In this document: positions 27,141 through 40,215 of the stretch, piece after piece | Layout of the letters: each line of letters starts with the position of its first letter | Position numbering within the stretch: the stretch's first letter is position 1 | NCBI RefSeq assembly: GCF_027580225.2 | Contig: NC_073340.2 | Coordinates: 17,492,001-17,556,000 of the forward strand | From: Misgurnus anguillicaudatus | Lineage: Eukaryota > Chordata > Actinopteri > Cypriniformes > Cobitidae | DNA length: 64,000 nt | Direction of reading: 5' to 3' | Made by a program: the position numbers and the translations under genes | Notes under the pieces: model-generated | What the model saw: the letters and a program-made list of their open reading frames with translations, nothing else | What the model was told of the DNA's origin: nothing | The model's database searches: none

Positions 27141-27990
27141 TTCGAATATGGTCTGCGACGTGTCTTTCCCATTCTCTCTTTCCCAATGATTTCTCATCAC
27201 TCTTCACTTACGCATTTATCTAATAAACAAATAAAATATGTAACTGCTAAACAAAACATCTGAAGAGCACCGCTTTATATCTATCTAATATCTGGTCACG
27301 TCCAGTACGGCGGTGAGGGGTGTGATAAACAGCAGTGTGCGACACACATCCGTCTGAGCGTCATCCTGCAGGCAGAGGGGTTAGAGGGATGGGGGTGGTT
27401 ACTGAAAGCCGATTCTGAAACAGGAACCTGGCAGCTGCGCAGCAGGTGGTCAGTGGCAGGCTGTCTATCCTCATTGTCCCTCAGATGAGCACGTAGGTCG
27501 CAGCAGACCCCTAGAGCCACTGCTGCAGGTCAGGGGCTTACAGGTGAACGAGATGGGGGGAGGGGGGCAGGAGGGCTACAGTGCACCTGCTTCAGACAGT
27601 GCAGTCATGGCTCAGTGAAGAGAAAGAGAGGAGCCCCTGGTCGCAAAATGTGTCCTATTTGCCACCTGTGCTGTGCCCCTGTCAATTTGAAGGGGCAAGC
27701 GGCATCAGGTAGATGAATTTAGGGTTATCTGTCATAATGTGCTAAATACAGTGCTCAATGTGAAAGATATTCGATTAGTTTATACATAAAGGGTATTATC
27801 TAGTACTAGTATTTAAAACTGATAATAACACTCATCAAAAGGTCAACTCGGACAAACATAAATTTCTACACTGGAGATATGGTGGACATAAATCACAGTT
27901 TTCTTTAAGGAATACACTGTTAGAAAAATGGTCAAAATATGTACACCATCTGTCTCTGGGGCGATATCTTTTTTTTAAAGATCTTAAACG
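27141..27990. other. Unique GC-rich island
   Basis: The stretch 27290-27660 is GC-rich, non-repetitive and without a credible frame. It contains E-box-like CAGCTG and CAGGTG motifs and a G-rich run (GGGGGGAGGGGGG near 27555). It may be a regulatory element; nothing in the sequence proves this. Confidence 0.3.
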
Positions 27991-27997
27991 TGTGAGG

Positions 27998-28440
27998 CAG
28001 TGACTTCTTTTTTCGAGGGTGCTTGATGCGAAGTTCGTCACAACATGTATTTAGCCCGTCATGTGTGTGGTTCCTAATTGCAAAATATGTGTTCTGCACG
28101 TCGAGAGATCCTATGTGCATCACGTGTCTTGTCAAAATAAGTGCCTGTGCAGACGTGTCTATAGGGTTTATGATAAAAAGACGCTTGCGTTTGTCAGATA
28201 CTCGCATAATCTCATTCGTAATCAGAGTTTACTGTTAAGGGAGTGTCTTGCGTGTATTTTGTGAACGTGAGCGTCTCTTTTATCATAAATGGTTTTGACA
28301 CGTGTACAGCAGGCACTTATTTTGACAAAACACGTGATGCACATGGTTCACATGACGCAACAAACATATTTTGAAAACACAAGCAACACACATGACACTC
28401 CGAACACATCGGATGAGCAGTCACGAGCCGCCACTGGATC
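27998..28440. mobile_element. Long palindromic element
   Basis: The two halves are inverted copies: for example GTGTCTTGTCAAAATAAGTG (28123) against CACTTATTTTGACAAAACAC (28314). The centre is near 28220. Confidence 0.8.
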
Positions 28441-28615
28441 CTAATGGGTATCATTAGATACATATATGTATACATTTTATATAAATATGTACCTTTTGAG
28501 ATATCAGTATGCACCTCTGAGGTACTAATATGAACTCTTTATGTGCTTTTTGAAAGGGTACCACCCCAGTGACAGCTAAGGTACATATTTTGACCATTTC
28601 TTCTGACAGTGTAGT

Positions 28616-30670
28616 TCACCAAATGATACTGAGACCCAGCGTCTAAGGTTATACATTCATATAAGAGCGTTTTTGTTTTAAAACGCATTACTTTTGCTAT
28701 GGTTACGCCTGGCATCCAGAATTTGACCCTTGTAAGTGGAGACTTTTGAAGCGCAAAAAATAGTTTTCTAATGCTGCAGACCCTGTTTTACCTTGAAAAC
28801 TCTGGGGTTGTACTACGGTGTAGACCAACCTAGCTGAAGTCTTATGTAACCGAAGGCATTAAGTGCCCACATTCGCTCCCTTATTGGGTGTTCTTGATCA
28901 TTAATCCTTCCGTGATTCGTCAAGTCCCTATTATATGATTGTTACACTGAAAGATCACAATGACTAGCAGCAATGACCTTGTAAACAATAACATGAAAAT
29001 TGAACTATATTAACCCTTTTTTGAGTGGGGGGGGGGGGTGAAAAGGTGATGTACCCATTCAAAATAATATACTCTGGCTTTTTTTTTGGTCTAGAAGCGA
29101 AGTATTGATCTTGTTTTTACGGAAGTGTCTGGAGGTAAAAATATTAAATAAGAAAAATATTTTTTATAAAAGTTAAAATTTATTGTAATAAATGAAAATA
29201 ATGCAATATTGTATTATTTTATAGATAAAAGTATAAAAAAAATAGGTTTGTGTTGGTTTGCTGCATACTCTTGTCACAAATGAATAAATTACAGTCACTG
29301 CATTATTATTACTGCTAAAAGGTTTTGAAATATGAAAACTACATTCTTAGACCTTTCCAACAATATATAGTTTATCGTGATAGATTAATATTTACATGAA
29401 AATATTGAAGTCTACTTGAGTGTCCCACTCACGGGACAGTGCGGTTAACGAACTATTAAACGCGTATCTATGCATGCTCAATGTGGGTAAATTGTCATGT
29501 TTTATGTGTTTACGGTCATGTACTCTCAGAAAAAAAGGTAAAAGAAGGTACAAAAGTTGTCTCTGGGGAGGTACATTTTCAAAAAGTACACCTAAAAGGT
29601 GCATTTTGGTACCTCAAAGGTACACACTGGTACCTTTACTGTTTCTCCACCATTGACGAGTTATCTCGTCAATTAAGAGAAAACATTCGCATAAATAAAA
29701 CGTGTTCCTGATGAATTTTTTTGTTAATCTACAATGCCGCGATTATCTGCTAGATGCCGCATGTACCCAATTTATTTAAAAAAATGAAGCAAAAACATTA
29801 TTTACTCATTTTAAACTCTGTGTGTTTTGATAATCGTGAATCTGATCTCTAATAAAATTCCTTCACAAAAATGCAATTATTTAAGCTTTTTGCTTTTTGA
29901 ATAAAGAGTATTCATATTTAAGAGTTTATTAGCAGAGAAAAAATATAGGATTAATTTTTTCTTCCGTTTTGTTTGTTTATTGTTTGTTTTTGTTTGAAAG
30001 CAGAGGGTCTGTTCTTTCATTTGATATATTTGTATGTTTATATATTTTTAGAAGTAAATTTTCCTTGAAGGTATTTTGTGAAACTTGTGAAAATCGCAAA
30101 AAATGGTGGCAGACAACTTTTGAAAAAATGGCTGGCGGGAATGAGTTAAGGCTAAACTGCCCTACAAAGCGAAAGCGCAGTAACTACGCATTTGGTCAAA
30201 ATTGAGTTAAGGGTTAAAATGGGCTTTGTGAGATCTGTTGTGTCTTGTGACAAAGTCTCCTGGTTAAATTTTGTCCCAATTCAGAGAAATGTGTGTGCCA
30301 AAATTGCAGTAACATGTTTGACTGGCTGGTGTAAAAAACTTTAAAGCCATTTTTCTCAGTTTCAGTGTTTGCGTAGATACTGCACATAGCCTTTGGAGGG
30401 CAGTAAAGTATAGTACATTTTTACGTGCACACAAAGGTTTTATACGGGCAAAAGAGTGCTGCTGGATTTTTTAAGCCTTGTGTACATTGTAGGCGTAGGT
30501 TGAGCTTGCGCCTACAGAAGAATATAGTATGTAGCCCAGGAGATGCTTTGAATTTTGTTGAACATCTGCGTACACGTACGAGTCAATTAAACTATACTTT
30601 GCAAGGCTGTGCATTCAACTGTGTGCGTCCGTTCACATACACGTAAAAAACAGACTATACTCCGGGCTTT
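28616..30670. other. Spacer with small repeat pieces
   Basis: A poly-G run (GTGGGGGGGGGGGTG) is at 29025-29039. A GGTACA-type MITE is at 29524-29645. The remainder is AT-rich DNA with no gene signal. The open frames at 29420-29711 come from the MITE. Confidence 0.35.
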
Positions 30671-30775
30671 AGAATTGCGTACTGGTACCTTAAAGTTACA
30701 TATCTATACCAAAACCATGGTACCAAGGTGCCAATCCAGTAACAAATTTAGTACCTTTTTTCTAAGAGTGTGTGA

Positions 30776-31922
30776 ATGGAAATCTTTTCTGGAATGTCAC
30801 TACAGACGAGGATCGTTTTCATTTTCTTTTTTTAAATGCTCTAGTGTAAACATGGCCTAAAACACAACTTTTAAACTGTTACTTTATAGCCATCTTTCAT
30901 ACCTTTTTCAAAAGCTTTTTTTTTCTTTAAAGACTTCACCAGGAAAACCCCTCAGACAAGTTCCCTCTGATTATAACCTGCTCATGTTAACAACTCACTC
31001 AGCATTTACGTCCTATTCTTCTGTGTGCCAGGCCTGTCAGTCCTTTTCTCATGTTTCAAGAGTTAACCGCCATGCTTTCCATCTCCTCTGTCTCTTTCAT
31101 TTGCCTACTCAGCTGTCAGATACAGGCCTCGGGGTGCAGGACTCACTGGTCCTCAGTCCATCTTATGTGGCTCCACAGCATTTTGTTTAAGTGACATCTC
31201 TGCTGGTTAGGGAAAAGTTTAACAAGCTCCCCAAAGCACACACATTGCCCTTTCTGAGATTAATGAGTGACCTCAATGCAGCAGATGCTCAGCTGGTCAT
31301 CAGCACCCATGCCACCAAACTGACATTTGCTTATCCAATTATCCATACACAGAATTTAGCTTTATATACTGTGTTAAATATATGACAAGCAATGCAATTA
31401 TTGGACCATACTAAAGAACTACGAACTTAAATAAGTATGAAATGGAATACCTTTACTACCACATATCATTGGTTGCCACCCCCAACCTACTCCAATGTGA
31501 GTTTTAATGACGGGTGCACTTATAACCGGAAAAACTGAAATATTGCGAGCCGGACCTCCCTAACGCTGTTTGACCCATTGTGCTGAGGAATGATGCATTG
31601 TTCTTGCTCATGACTAGCGTGTCTAATCAGTAAACCGAGCATGTGTGGGCTTGCCTCGACCCGAGGTGCGGCTTGTGTCTCAAGTTATTCTGTGCCGGTT
31701 CAGCGTTATGAAAAGATTGGCTTGAGCACGAGGTTGTCAGAGATATCGGCGCGTGTCGTTTCTGAGGAGGTAACGCTGAATGAGCGCCACATGACTGCAC
31801 ACGAACGACAAAGAAAGTTCTTTTCTGAGGAATGTCACGTTATGCATAACAGCATTTGACTGAAATATTGCTCATCTGTATTCAATTACAAATCAGTTTG
31901 TGAGATAAACATTTTTGAGGTT
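30776..31922. other. Unique island
   Basis: Non-repetitive DNA, GC-richer at 30930-31310 and 31600-31800. There is no splice-supported frame with family resemblance. Confidence 0.3.
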
Positions 31923-32500
31923 ATTAAAGGGATAGTTCACCTCAAAATGGTAATTTACTCAATCTCTTCTGGAAGATATTTTGAGCGATGTTTGTAACCA
32001 AACCGTTTTCATATTGATTTCAATCTCAGTCAATATTAAATACACTGTAAAAAAAATCCGTAGAAATCGCAGCTGAGTTGCCGGTAATTTACCGTAGATT
32101 TAAATTTATGTTATTTACCGGCAACATTTTGTTCAAAGTTAAATGAACATTAAACATTTACAAGTCTTTGTCTTTACAGAGTAAAACTAAAAAACAGCAT
32201 CAAGCAAAACATTCTGGGAAACAAAATCTGAAGCAAAAAACAGAAAAAGGTTGATGATGATTTCTGGTTCCCAGAATGCTTTGCATGAGGCTGTTATTGT
32301 ATGGTTTTGTTCTGTAAAGATAAAGACTTGTTGATGTTTGGAATTTATTTGACTTTGAACAAACTCTTGCCAGTAAATGACGTGGATGTGGATCTGCGGT
32401 GAGTTGCCGGCAACCCAGCTGCAATAACATTGAAATTTTTATGGACTTTTTTTACAGTGTATATCAAGGTCATATTTTCACAGAATATTCTTTACGTAGG
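31923..32500. mobile_element. Nested MITEs: TACACTGTAAAAAAA element inside another repeat
   Basis: An element at 32041-32462 (ends TACACTGTAAAAAAAATCCG and TTTTTTTACAGTGTA, with TTACCGGCAAC inside) interrupts a dispersed repeat. Its two sides, TCAGTCAATAT and CAAGGTCATATTTT, are contiguous in an empty copy at about 36545-36565 (reverse). The leftmost part is the start of a GGGATAGTTCAC-type MITE. Confidence 0.75.
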
Positions 32501-33270
32501 AAATGAATTATGAATGGAAGTTAAATATAGCACGTATAACTAACTATATGAAGTTGTCCCAATAGAGCTTGACTTTCTGTCACAGATTCTGCTGTAAGAT
32601 ATTTCAGTAGAGCCCTCAATCAGCTCTTCTTTCATCAAACCTCATGAGATTGTAGTGGGTTCAATCATAGTGATTATAGGTCCTTGGCCAGCTCCACTGG
32701 GTCATTGCCTTTATACACGCACGCACACACATCTATCTGTCTGTCTGTATTAATCTTCAAATGGAGATAACAGAGCAGAACATCGCTTCCTGGATTGCTG
32801 CATTGATAAAGAACTTGTCAAGCCAATTATACGTGATTTTCAATAGTCGTGTAACATGAACTACGTGTCCTGTGCTTTGATTTCAATGACCATCCATTGC
32901 GAGTTGGTCTAAGGTTGTGGACTCAACAAGGGCATGACGTCTCCCGGGCGAGTTTGGACTTGTCGGAGAAGCCCTCCCAAGGAGCAGGCACGTGGAGTCC
33001 TCTAACACGGCCCTCACCCAATCACAGCCGGGCATAGTGACTGGCCTGCCAGCGAAATTATAGCTTTGCTGATTGTAGCTGGAGAGGCTCTCTAAACAGG
33101 ATAATCAAGTGTTGTCTTCAACGCTGGCCGATCAACCCACAAGCAACTCAAAGTTCACAGCAAGATTATTCCGGCAAAGTCACAATCATCAGAATGGGAC
33201 TTTGAATGACTTACATGATCTTACAGGAAAACTTACTTATTCTGTGTGGTGGTATGATGTGAATTGTACA
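32501..33270. other. Unique spacer
   Basis: Non-repetitive, with a GC-rich patch at 32920-33060. No gene was found. Confidence 0.3.
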
Positions 33271-33273
33271 ATT

Positions 33274-35225
33274 ACTACAGATGCATCAATATTTTGGCCA
33301 ATAATCGGTATCGGCCGATAAAAGCAATCGACTATCGGACAATAGTTTAAAAACAGACGATAGTCAAGGCCGAAACATCCTGTCAATCAAAAGAAAACAG
33401 GAAATTGCAATGAATTTGTGCTCTGTGTATAGAAAATGTAAATATTAATGGTCATCATATGAATGAATAACATTCAGAAAATGTTTATCTTCAGAATTTA
33501 GTTAATATAACATTATGCCTTGGGCAGACGCTTTTATCCAAAGGGACTTAAGGTACATTATAAGCGACTAGCAGTAGCAGAGCGACACAATCTCATTGAT
33601 TTCAATGGAAGCTCGGCGGCATCCGGCGACACGAGCGACAATGACCGTTGGCGGCTGGATGGGCGTGTCCAGTCGTGCGACAAAGTTGAGAAATGTTTAA
33701 CTTTATGCATATTGCGAGCGACATTCGGAAGCGACTACCAATGAGAACGAAGCAGTGGAGTTCATGTCATCCATCTCTCGTCAGTTACTGGAGTGGATGT
33801 TACTCATTTGTTTATGACAACCAGATATAGAAACGCCTCTTTTGAAAGAGATGAGCGACACATAGCGACAAAGTCCCTTATAATGTGAATGTACCTTTAG
33901 GGACCGTTCACATATGGTGTCTTTTGCACGCTCAAGTTCATTATTTCAAATGTCGAAATGTGCACTTATAATGGAAGTGACGCTTGTTTTTTCCAGGCGC
34001 GTCCACACTGCATCGAGTCTCAACTTTTCAAGATGGTGCAAGCGCACCGCAGGTCATGTGACAAGAACCAACCAATCAGCTTCCTCACCTTTTCCGTTAC
34101 TTTGAAACCTCAGCAAAAAAATGGAGGGGCAGTTCATAATTGCGGTTCAACGACAGATGCCTCAGGAGCTTAGGAAAAAAGGAGAAAGCAGCGCACCTAG
34201 CGTTTCCATGCGTTTTTGCCGCGACATATGAATGGCCCCCTTATGCTACGTACACACAAATTTTCACTCAAGTTAAATATTTTCAAATTGGGCGAAGACG
34301 CGTTTGAGGCGAATAACGCGTGTTTTTGCGGCAAATGCGACGCCCATATCGCGTCATTCGCATTGCCCTACGCAAGGACACGTCTGATCCGAGGGGCAAC
34401 CTTACAATCTCTCTGATGAAGACAATACTGAAGTGATTTAAACTGCAATTCATCGACTGGCCACTAGAGCCAGGCTCCAAAAGGGAGTCAATTCCCATAG
34501 ACCTCCATGTTAAAATGGCCAACTTTACAGTAGAAAATATTATGTTTACAGCCTGGTACAAAATGTTTTTTTGTTCTGTATAGCTAATTCTGCCCTTCAT
34601 GACAACTGTGAGGTGGGTGAATTTTTTGTAACTCATCCGTTTAAATTATATTAAGCCTTAAAGTTCTGCATAATTAAGGGCGTGGCCACTTGAGTGATGG
34701 TTGAACAGCCACTGCTGTCACTAGAGTCGAGCTAGGCGGGCGTGGTTTCAGCAACCAGTCACCTCAGCTTTACTCACGTCCCGCCTCTTTACCCCTTTTC
34801 GGATATCTGCGAGTGATGCGCGATGATGAGTGGCCAAGATGGCGACGGCAGGCAATGCCTACTTTAAGCTTAAATGATCTTCAGAAACCTATGGGTGACA
34901 TCACGGACACTACGTCCAGCTTTTTTACAGTCTATTGTCTGATCGCGTCTTTGCATTGACTTTGAATGTAATCTACTCTTGCAAATCGTTGAACTCGTGT
35001 CAGGTTTGAACCCACAATTATACAGTGCATTACAAGATATAGCCTACATTTTTATCAGTATGTGCGTTTTCTGGGTTTAAACCCATGACCCTTTGCACTG
35101 CTAATGCAATGCTCTACCACTGAGCTATCCAGAAACATATAACCACCAAACTATTGGTGTCAACAGATATCAGTCTGAATAATCTAGATTGGTGAACAAA
35201 AAAATTATATCAGTGCATCTTTAAT
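33274..35225. mobile_element. Multi-layer nested transposon stack
   Basis: The outermost ends resemble a hAT-type MITE (GATGCATCAATATT with ATCGGTATCGGCCGAT at 33274-33345; TATATCAGTGCATCTTT at 35205-35222). Inside lies a reverse tRNA-SINE whose tail (GCAGACGCTTTTATCCAAAG) is at 33525-33548 and whose body resumes at about 35025-35146. The gap holds elements at about 33549-33898 (AAGGTACATTATAAG / CTTATAATGTGAATGTACC ends), 33899-34240 (GGACCGTTCACATATG / CATATGAATGGCCCCC ends) and a further repeat at 34455-34930. Confidence 0.7.
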
Positions 35226-35429
35226 AATTGCGCCTGATTATACGGAAAAAGCAAGAATAAAACTCCACCCCAATCCCAGTGTTACTGGAGTGAAACCAAT
35301 ATGTCAAATGAATTATTTAGTGCAAACATAGTTGACCAACCAGTGATATACCGCTACTATACTGAAATTTTTATTTGAAGAATTCACCAAAATTTATTCT
35401 AATATACAAAAGAGAAAGTAAATGTGTTA

Positions 35430-35592
35430 CTGTAGCTCAGTTGAGCATTGCATTAAGAGCATAGAAGGTCATGGGTTTGATTCTCAGGGGAACACATACA
35501 GTATACTGATAAACTGTATAGCTTGAATGCACTGTAAGTCACTTTGCATTAAAGGGTCTGCCGAATGCATAAAAGTAAATGAAACCAACATA
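35430..35592 (+). repeat. tRNA-derived SINE
   Basis: A-box region GTAGCTCAGTTGAGCATTGC, B box GGGTTTGATTCTCAG, then the tail GAATGCACTGTAAGTCACTT and GTCTGCCGAATGCATAAAAG. It is too degraded in its stems to be a functional tRNA. Confidence 0.8.
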
Positions 35593-36950
35593 AACCATGC
35601 TTTAAGGTTCTTCAAAACGGTTCCTTCCCAAAGTACCATTCAGGCAAAGCACTCAAGAGAACTTGGAAAACAAAGCATTAGTGCAATTGAACTTGAACTC
35701 AAAACTCTATCGTCATTGAAATACAGCCCTCATGCGACAACTAGCCCCAACCTCCGCTCTAAACTTTAAAGAGTCTCCCATCACACAAACCAGACAGTTT
35801 GTTCGTGTAGATTTCTTTCAAGTGCAACGCGTCCAAAACAGTGGCCCATGCCTTTGAAAGCCCCACACAAACTCGAGCCGTCTCATAAAACTAACAGGCG
35901 TGCCATCCGCTGCACGACCGTATGGTAAATCAGGCATGCATTGTATCCCGCTTAAAGATGAGGCTCATCCGTCCAGTCCAGACTCTTAACAAGATCTTTA
36001 CAATACAGTGTGAGTCAGCCCAGTGAATGAAGACGACGGTGGACGCGGTTCAGCCTTGGGAGGTAGCTCAGCAGGCCTCCATTGTAATGCTAAAGCAGAA
36101 TCAGGGAGCCAGGATACATGTTTAAAGGATAAAAGATTGACACAACAGACAGGCAGAAACTCCCCTACCATCAGACCTCACCGTGAGAGGGACAAGATGT
36201 TCTCAAAGATCTTTCATGACGGCGTCTTTTAACTGAAGCTTTTAATAAACTCTGTAGCAACTGCCCAAAGAGTTTGTGCCCGTAAAAAGATCACCCCCCT
36301 TCCCAAAAAAAAGTTGCAACTGTCTATACTTTTGCTATACAAAATAGCTTTTAACATGTTCAAGAGTTTACATTGTTACAAGTGGATAGATTTTTCCATG
36401 CACTCTCTGGTACAAATAGGAGACGTTCCACACGGTCAATAACTGGCTCAATTTGTTATGCTGATAATATGATTTGTAGAAACAAAATATAAAATAGTAT
36501 ATGTGACCCTACAAAATGTGAAACACATTCTGTAAAAATATAACCTTGATATTGACTGAGTAAGGTCATGTCAAAGATTGAAATCAATGATTAAAATCAT
36601 ATTTTGATGCTCTTAATCTTATAATTAGATTATGAGACTATCCTGGATTTCATAGACAGGGTTGCATTTTACTCATTTCTGTATGAATTTCACAATTATT
36701 TTTGCAAATGTTACTAAATAAACACGCATTTGAATCCACTGTGAAAAATGTATGCTATTGTCCACACGAGTAGCACACATTGTACTGTACTGCAGGACCG
36801 CCTGCTTTGTTTTGCTCAGGTCTCTAATTTGAACACTGCCAATCCATAGAGAGCAGTCTGGGCACTATCTGTCCGGCTTTTCTGAGAGCTGAATTGGGCC
36901 AAAAGGCTAGAGACAATTAGATGATTACATATGAATGAGAGATACACTAA
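35593..36950. other. Unique island followed by MITE remnants
   Basis: 35593-36240 is non-repetitive and moderately GC-rich, with no credible gene. 36490-36660 is a remnant of the TATAACCTTGATATTGACTG repeat. Confidence 0.3.
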
Positions 36951-37287
36951 AAAAAGGACTTATTTTGCATATTTTTTAGACTTTTTTGAATTAGCTATTT
37001 TTTGTCGTGTTTTAAGTACAAATATCTGAAAAATTCTTAAGTCACGATGCATTTTCTTGATGAGCGAAATGTCTAGTTTTAAGACAAAAAGTATGAAAAT
37101 TAAGTGAATTTGTGCTAAAAACAAGCAAAAAAAATCTGCCAATGGGGTAAGCTAATTTTTCTTAAATTTTACTTATTTTCTTAGGTCATTTTGCTCATCA
37201 AGAAAATTCATCTTGATTAAGAATTTCTATTTATACTAAAAATAAGACAAAAATACTAAGAAAGAAAGTCATTTTTTTGCAGTGGAG
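36951..37287. mobile_element. Palindromic AT-rich MITE
   Basis: Inverted halves (ACTAAAAAAAGGACTTATTTT and the complement near 37255-37285) with GCCAATGGGGTAAG inside. A relative with the same GCCAATAGGGTAAG motif is at about 14640-14960. Confidence 0.65.
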
Positions 37288-37369
37288 GACATGCGAAACA
37301 AAATTTCTTATGAGCAATAATGTCTGAGAACATGTTAAACCTCTGAGACCTTTAAAAGCTTATATTTAT

Positions 37370-38170
37370 ACACTGTAAAAAAAATCAGTAGAAATTACAA
37401 TGTTATTGCAGTTGGGTTGCCGGTAATTTACCGTAGATTTATGTTATTGGTGTTTGTGTTTCACCTCCCACCTCTAAAATGGGTTTAATGGTGCACTGGA
37501 ACAATCCTTCCTAAAATGCATTAAACTTTCGTTTACAAAGACGTGAAACTCACCGAGGGTTAGGGGTGTTCACTGATATTCTCACACAAAAATTGCTGCA
37601 AGAGATGCTTTCCAACAGCTGTTTTAGCATTCGTTGTAAACTTGTGGACCTATTTTTCCAAACGCCTCACACCCGTACATTCTTCCGCTGAGAGCTTGAA
37701 TAATAGACACTCCAGCCCAGTTGGTGGCGCTAATCCGCCATTGCCAATTGCAGGAAATAGAAACAAAGTTCCCGGCACGGAGTAATACCGTACCTCACAG
37801 CACATCTAATACAAGTCAATGGAGTTGGACAAAAACTACGATAAAACCTGTTGGAATGCGTAATTTGCGGCGATTTTTGTGTGAGCATATCAGTGAACAC
37901 CCCTGACCACTCGGTGAGTTTCATGTCTTTGTAAACGAAAGTTTAATGCATTTTATGAAGGATTGTTCCAGTGCACCATTAAACCCATTGTAGAGGTGGG
38001 AGGTGAAACACAAACACCCGTAAATTCTCGGGGCAGCCGCATATGTCGAAATTTCAGTCAAAACCGTTTTATTTTATCATAAATAATCTGAAAACAGGGC
38101 TTTAAGTGTAAAATACCAAACTTGTCCTTTAAATAAATTTTAAATATTAACAAGTCTTTATCTTTACAAA
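37370..38170. mobile_element. Foldback element inserted in a TACACTGTAAAAAAA-type MITE
   Basis: The outer element starts TACACTGTAAAAAAAATCAG. At 37447-38021 a second element interrupts it. Its roughly 130-bp arms are near-perfect inverses (GTGTTTGTGTTTCACCTCCC on the left, GGGAGGTGAAACACAAACAC on the right). Confidence 0.78.
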
Positions 38171-38449
38171 ATACTTTTTTAAGATGTCAAATAAATCTTT
38201 GGTGTCCCCAGAGTGTTTATGTGAAGTTTTAGCTCAAAATACCATGTAGATTATTTATTATAGCATGTTGAAATTGACACTTTTTACATGCTTGCAGAGA
38301 ATGGTTACCCAAAACTAATTTTCTAGTTGATAAAAGCACTGGGGACCAAATTATAGCACTTAAACATGGAAAAAGTCACATTTTCATGATATGTTCCCCT
38401 GTAAGCAAATTGATGACCTTTGCGGATACATTTTGTATGCCCATAAGCT

Positions 38450-38612
38450 TTAAGGCAGGGGTAGGAACGTCGGTCCTGGAGTGCCGATGTCCTGCAGATT
38501 GTAGTATCAGGTGACTCTTTAGACCTTGATTAGTTGTTCAGGTGTGCTTGATTAGAGCTGGAGCTAAACTCTGCAGGACATTGGCACTTCAGGACCGATG
38601 CTGCCTACCCCC
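38450..38612. mobile_element. Short palindromic fish repeat
   Basis: Ends GGTCCTGGAGTGCCGATGTC and ACATTGGCACTTCAGGACCG are inverted copies, with GATTAG-containing arms between. This form is common in cyprinid genomes. A fragment of the GGTTGCCAGATTT repeat follows at 38630-38720. Confidence 0.75.
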
Positions 38613-39019
38613 TGCTTTAAGGCCTTCTAGGGTTGCCAGATTTCCAAAACAAAACCAACCCAATGGCCAATTAAGTCTAGCCCAATGACCATATCCCAAA
38701 TACCACTTTATTTTCATAATTAAAATAATCTTGCCTTAATATATTGACTGCTAATAAATAAATTCCCTCAACATTTAACACTCAGATAAAGCAATCCACG
38801 TCACCAGTTTTAAAGTGATCACCGCAGACTTGGCAACACGGGTAAACGACCGTTTCAATATGGGGGTCGACTTGCCCATGGGACTTAATTTGTTGTTTCT
38901 ACGACAGCCCATAAAAACAACCACTATAGATGTATATATGTATATATTTGTACCATTTCATCTAACAGTGTATATTGCAGGTAACCACCCCAGTGACAGC
39001 TAGGGACCATTTTTTTTTT

Positions 39020-39835
39020 GTGTATTTGGCAAGTATAATTTTGCAAACACTCCTTGTGTGAATGAGGCCCTTTGAATGTGAATATTTGGCAGCATTTTGT
39101 ACTTTGAGTTTATCTTGCAAACTCCTAAGTTGTGCTGTATACTGTCTTCTCTGGCGTGTGGTCAAGTTGGGTCATTACGGAGAACAGAACCACAACTGAC
39201 TTTAAATGAACATTGGCATAGGAGGGCTTTGTGAAAGCTTCTACTTTTACCAAACGAAAAGCACAAAAACGTATATCAGGAGAATGAACAAAACATCTCA
39301 ACCAGGGTCTTCCGTGGGGCGTTCAGTTGCTGAAATACATGTTTTTCTCGCAGATATTTTAAAGCATCTTTTGATGCGGTGTCAGGACCACTGCTGTGGT
39401 TTTACCAGTCCAAAGACAGATCTTGGATGCTTTCTAAACCTCTTTCCTTAAAGCCTTCTGTGTTCATCTGAATACACTGGCTCATAGGATGTCTTTTAGG
39501 CTGGCATGCGGCTGATATTTGGCAAAGATTCGGTTTATAAGAAACAAAAGTGTCCATTGGAACTGATGGTCATTCTGTTTTAGTGCGTGGTGTTGCGTGA
39601 TAAGGGTGAGTTGTGTGTAGCTGTCCAGTGTGAGACCAGTGATAGGAAAGTGCAGTACCCACAGGACTGTCTCCCCCGTTCACATCTTTTAATGAAACAT
39701 CGACTATCATTAGACTGACCCTCCACGTGTCAGTGTCTCTTCTTCATCCCCGTCCACTAATGATCCATCTGTGAATCATGCCTGTATATCCTAGAGAGAT
39801 ATCCCGACAGGAGATATAACAGCATCTCCCAACAA
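39020..39835. other. Unique spacer
   Basis: No repeats or genes recognised. Confidence 0.3.
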
Positions 39836-39840
39836 TGCCA

Positions 39841-39967
39841 ATTAAATATAAATATAAATATAAATATAAATATAAATATAAATATAAATATAAATATAAA
39901 TATAAATATAAATATAAATATAAATATAAATATAAATATAAATATAAATATAAATATAAATATAAAT
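39841..39967. repeat. (TATAAA)n hexanucleotide satellite
   Basis: About 21 near-perfect TATAAA/AAATAT hexamers. Shorter AT-rich tandem units (TATATAATCTGAT) follow at about 40160-40215. Confidence 0.95.
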
Positions 39968-40215
39968 GAAGAGGAGTTTTTTTATTTTTCAGAAATCTTT
40001 AAGGTTTTGATTTAAACCTTAATAACTTTAAAAATACAGCTAAGTAGCACCATAAAACAAAATAATAACATGATAACATAATAATAAACATGTTTTGACA
40101 AAAATGTTAAAAACGGATTTATCCCGTTTTGCAACGAAACTCTTCAAATATATAAAGTCTGATTGTATAAAATCTGAATATATATAATCTGATTATATAT
40201 AATCTGATTATATAA

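Noticed and set aside
35430..35510. tRNA gene
   Set aside because: A and B boxes are present but stems do not pair and a SINE tail follows. Same for 27005-27140 and 47478.
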